The translations under genes and the position numbers were made by a program. A DNA stretch of 8,163 bases from Solirubrobacterales bacterium (GTDB lineage Bacteria > Actinomycetota > Thermoleophilia > Solirubrobacterales > Solirubrobacteraceae). The notes under the pieces were generated by a model. The model was not told the origin of the DNA, ran no database searches, and saw only the letters and a list, made by a program, of their open reading frames with translations. Positions 6,267-8,163 of this stretch are shown piece by piece (position 1 is the stretch's first letter; each line of letters starts with the position of its first letter). The DNA lies in assembly GCA_025964075.1 (NCBI GenBank), contig JAOPZQ010000643.1, positions 1 to 8,163 on the forward strand, written 5' to 3'.

Positions 6267-8163
6267 GCGAGTACGGTCGGCGCTGGGCGTCCCTGGCCGA
6301 GGGCTACATCCCCGGCGACTCGCTGGCGATCGAGGGGGATCTGCAGCTGCACGCCGACGCCGACCCCGACGTCGACCCGGTCACCTACGAGGTCATCCGC
6401 TCGCGGCTGTGGGCCATCAACCAGGACCACATGGACACGATCCGGCGGATCTCCGGCTCGGGCGTGACGGTCTACGCGTACGACTACAGCGTCTCGGTCC
6501 AGACCGAGGACGGAGAGGGCGTCGTCTTCGGGCCGGGGATCCTGTTCTTCGCCGGCTGCGCCGACCTCGTCGTCAAGTGGACGCTCGAGCACCGCTCGGG
6601 CAACGTCGGGATCAACCCCGGCGACGTGTTCGCCCAGTGCGATCCCTGGGTCGGCACGAACCATCAGATGGACGCCGCGGTCTACGCGCCGATCTTCGTC
6701 GACGGCCGCCTCTTCTGCTGGCTCTACAACTGCGTCCACCAGCAGGAGGTGGGCGGCGTCGAGCCCGGCGGCTTCGTGCAGCAGGCCCGCGACACGTACT
6801 GGGAGGCGACCGCCTTCCCGCCGCTCAAGCTGATCGAGGACGGCGTGTGGCGCGAGGACATCGTCGACGCGTGGATCCGCCGCTCGCGCCTCCCCCAGCT
6901 GAACCACCTCGAGCTCAAGTCCCAGGTGGCCGGCGTCGAGTTCGCGCGGGCGCGCATCGAGGAGATGCTCGCGGTCTACGGGCCGGCGACGGTCAAGGGC
7001 GTGATGCGCCGCATGATCTCGAACACCGAGGCCGCCGTTCGCCGCCGGCTGCGGACGGTGCCCGACGGCACCTGGCGCGACGTGCGCTACTGCGCCGGCG
7101 CGCTGCCGGGCGACCGGGAGCTCCATCGCCTCGAGCTGACGATCGAGAAGCGCGAGGACCGGCTCTCGTTCGCGAACGCGGGGACCGACCCGTCCGTGGG
7201 CTCGCTGAACGTGGCGCCCGGCGTCTGGCGCGCGGCGATCCTCAACGCGGTGCTCCCGCTGATGGCGTGGGACCAGTACCTGTGCGGCGCCGGCGTGCTC
7301 GCCTGCCTGGAGTTCCATCCGACCCTCGGGACGATGACCTCCGCCCGCCACCCGGCGGCGGTGAGCACGTCGCTGGGCACGACGAACGTCGTCACCCAGG
7401 CCCAGTACCTGCTGAGCAAGATGCTCGGCTCCTCCGAGGAGGAGCGGGTCAACATGCTCGGCTCCTCGGCGCTCCACACCCAGACGTACACGCAGATGTT
7501 CGGCATCGACCGCGACGGCGCGCCGTACGCGAACTTCCCGTTCGACGGGATCGGCGGCGGCGCCGGCGCCTCGTCGTTCCGCGACGGCGTCGACCACGGC
7601 GGGGGCCTGATCTCGACGCAGCTGCGCATCGGCAACGCGGAGGAGTGGGAGCGCGTGATCCCGTTCCTCTACCTGTACCGGCGCGAGCTGCCGACGAGCG
7701 GCGGCCACGGCCGCTGGCGGGGCGGCACGAGCCTCGTGACGGCGTGGACGGGCTGGAAGAGCGACGAGTCGTTCATCGCCTCCGGCGGGCTGATGCAGTC
7801 GGCGACGCTGGGGAACGGGCTCTCAGGCGCCTATCCCTCGAGCGCCGGGGTGTTCTGGTCGGCCGAGCGCACCGACATCGCCGCCGCGCTCGCCTCGGGG
7901 ACCTGGCCCGCCACGCGCGAGGAGCTGCGGGCGCTCGCCCCGCACGGTGCGCTCCCGCCGGCGAAGAAGTTCGACAACCCGCTGCGCGCCGGGGACCTGT
8001 TCGAGGTCGTGCCGCCGCTGGCGGCGGGCCACGGCGACCCGCTGCTGCGCCTCCCGGAGCTCGTGGCCGCCGACGTCGCGCGGGGGCGCCTGTCGCTTGC
8101 GGACGCCGACCGGCTCTACGGCGTCGTCCTCGCCGCCGGCGGCGAGCTCGACGCCGAGGCGAC
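6263..8163 (+). CDS. HyuB-type subunit, long acetone-carboxylase-alpha-like form; 3' end outside window
   Basis: The catalytic, metal-binding partner of the preceding subunit; 633 residues are visible and the frame is still open. The ATG overlaps the upstream TGA (ATGA), with GGGGAAGG shortly before. After about 37 N-terminal residues comes the family start DPVTYEVIRSRLW (38-50). His134 and Asp137 (GTNHQMD) and His159 (CVHQQE) keep the H-x2-D...22...H spacing that, from memory, makes the Mn site in acetone carboxylase and is shared with HyuB proteins. The family signature SGGHGRWRGG is at 479-488. Short HyuB proteins of about 510-600 residues would already have ended; together with the late segments GAYPSSAG and FDNPL, and a tail with DVARGRLSLADADRLYGVVL, this points to the longer acetone-carboxylase-alpha type of roughly 700-780 residues. 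The partner HyuA looks more oxoprolinase-like, so substrate and reaction (ketone carboxylation or lactam hydrolysis) stay open. A small gamma-type gene, if present, would be downstream. Confidence 0.9.
   Translation, partial: MSEYGRRWASLAEGYIPGDSLAIEGDLQLHADADPDVDPVTYEVIRSRLWAINQDHMDTIRRISGSGVTVYAYDYSVSVQTEDGEGVVFGPGILFFAGCADLVVKWTLEHRSGNVGINPGDVFAQCDPWVGTNHQMDAAVYAPIFVDGRLFCWLYNCVHQQEVGGVEPGGFVQQARDTYWEATAFPPLKLIEDGVWREDIVDAWIRRSRLPQLNHLELKSQVAGVEFARARIEEMLAVYGPATVKGVMRRMISNTEAAVRRRLRTVPDGTWRDVRYCAGALPGDRELHRLELTIEKREDRLSFANAGTDPSVGSLNVAPGVWRAAILNAVLPLMAWDQYLCGAGVLACLEFHPTLGTMTSARHPAAVSTSLGTTNVVTQAQYLLSKMLGSSEEERVNMLGSSALHTQTYTQMFGIDRDGAPYANFPFDGIGGGAGASSFRDGVDHGGGLISTQLRIGNAEEWERVIPFLYLYRRELPTSGGHGRWRGGTSLVTAWTGWKSDESFIASGGLMQSATLGNGLSGAYPSSAGVFWSAERTDIAAALASGTWPATREELRALAPHGALPPAKKFDNPLRAGDLFEVVPPLAAGHGDPLLRLPELVAADVARGRLSLADADRLYGVVLAAGGELDAEA

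Noticed and set aside
6209..7708. 499-residue minus-strand open frame opposite the HyuB gene
   Set aside because: Same shadow pattern; the plus-strand frame has the family signature, the metal-site spacing and the ATGA coupling.

Overview
This is a very GC-rich window with strong third-position GC bias, GTG as well as ATG starts, and 4-base stop/start overlaps. It fits a high-GC actinobacterium, but nothing here fixes the taxon. A mycolic-acid actinomycete, a Thermoleophilia-type soil actinobacterium or another Actinomycetota member are all possible. No RNA gene, mobile element, CRISPR array or clear terminator was seen, and both outer genes run off the window.

Left half, minus strand (1-3729): a two-gene lipid/polyketide unit. 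A fatty-acyl-AMP ligase of the FadD32 type (3729 to 1945) overlaps by four bases a modular type I polyketide synthase that starts at 1948 and leaves the window at base 1. The visible PKS part is an N-terminal acyl carrier domain, a complete ketosynthase with Cys-His-His, a linker, and the first residues of an acyltransferase. The expected chemistry is that the ligase activates a long-chain fatty acid as acyl-AMP and passes it to the N-terminal carrier domain, and the ketosynthase then condenses it with an extender unit chosen by the acyltransferase. This gene order and domain start are those of the mycolic-acid condensation pair FadD32-Pks13. The end product cannot be read from this window.

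Middle (3730-4145): a 416-base divergent intergenic region. It holds two near-identical 15-base direct repeats spaced 23 bases apart, a third shorter copy of their core, some small GC-rich dyads, and a doubtful small leader ORF with a good ribosome binding site.

Right half, plus strand (4146-8163): a translationally coupled pair of the hydantoinase/5-oxoprolinase/acetone carboxylase superfamily. The first is an ATP-binding HyuA-type subunit. The second is a HyuB-type metal-binding subunit that is still open at the window end and resembles the long acetone-carboxylase alpha form more than short HyuB proteins. They probably form one enzyme that uses ATP to hydrolyse a cyclic amide or carboxylate a ketone; the substrate is unknown. 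Whether the two divergent units are linked in function or merely adjacent is open.
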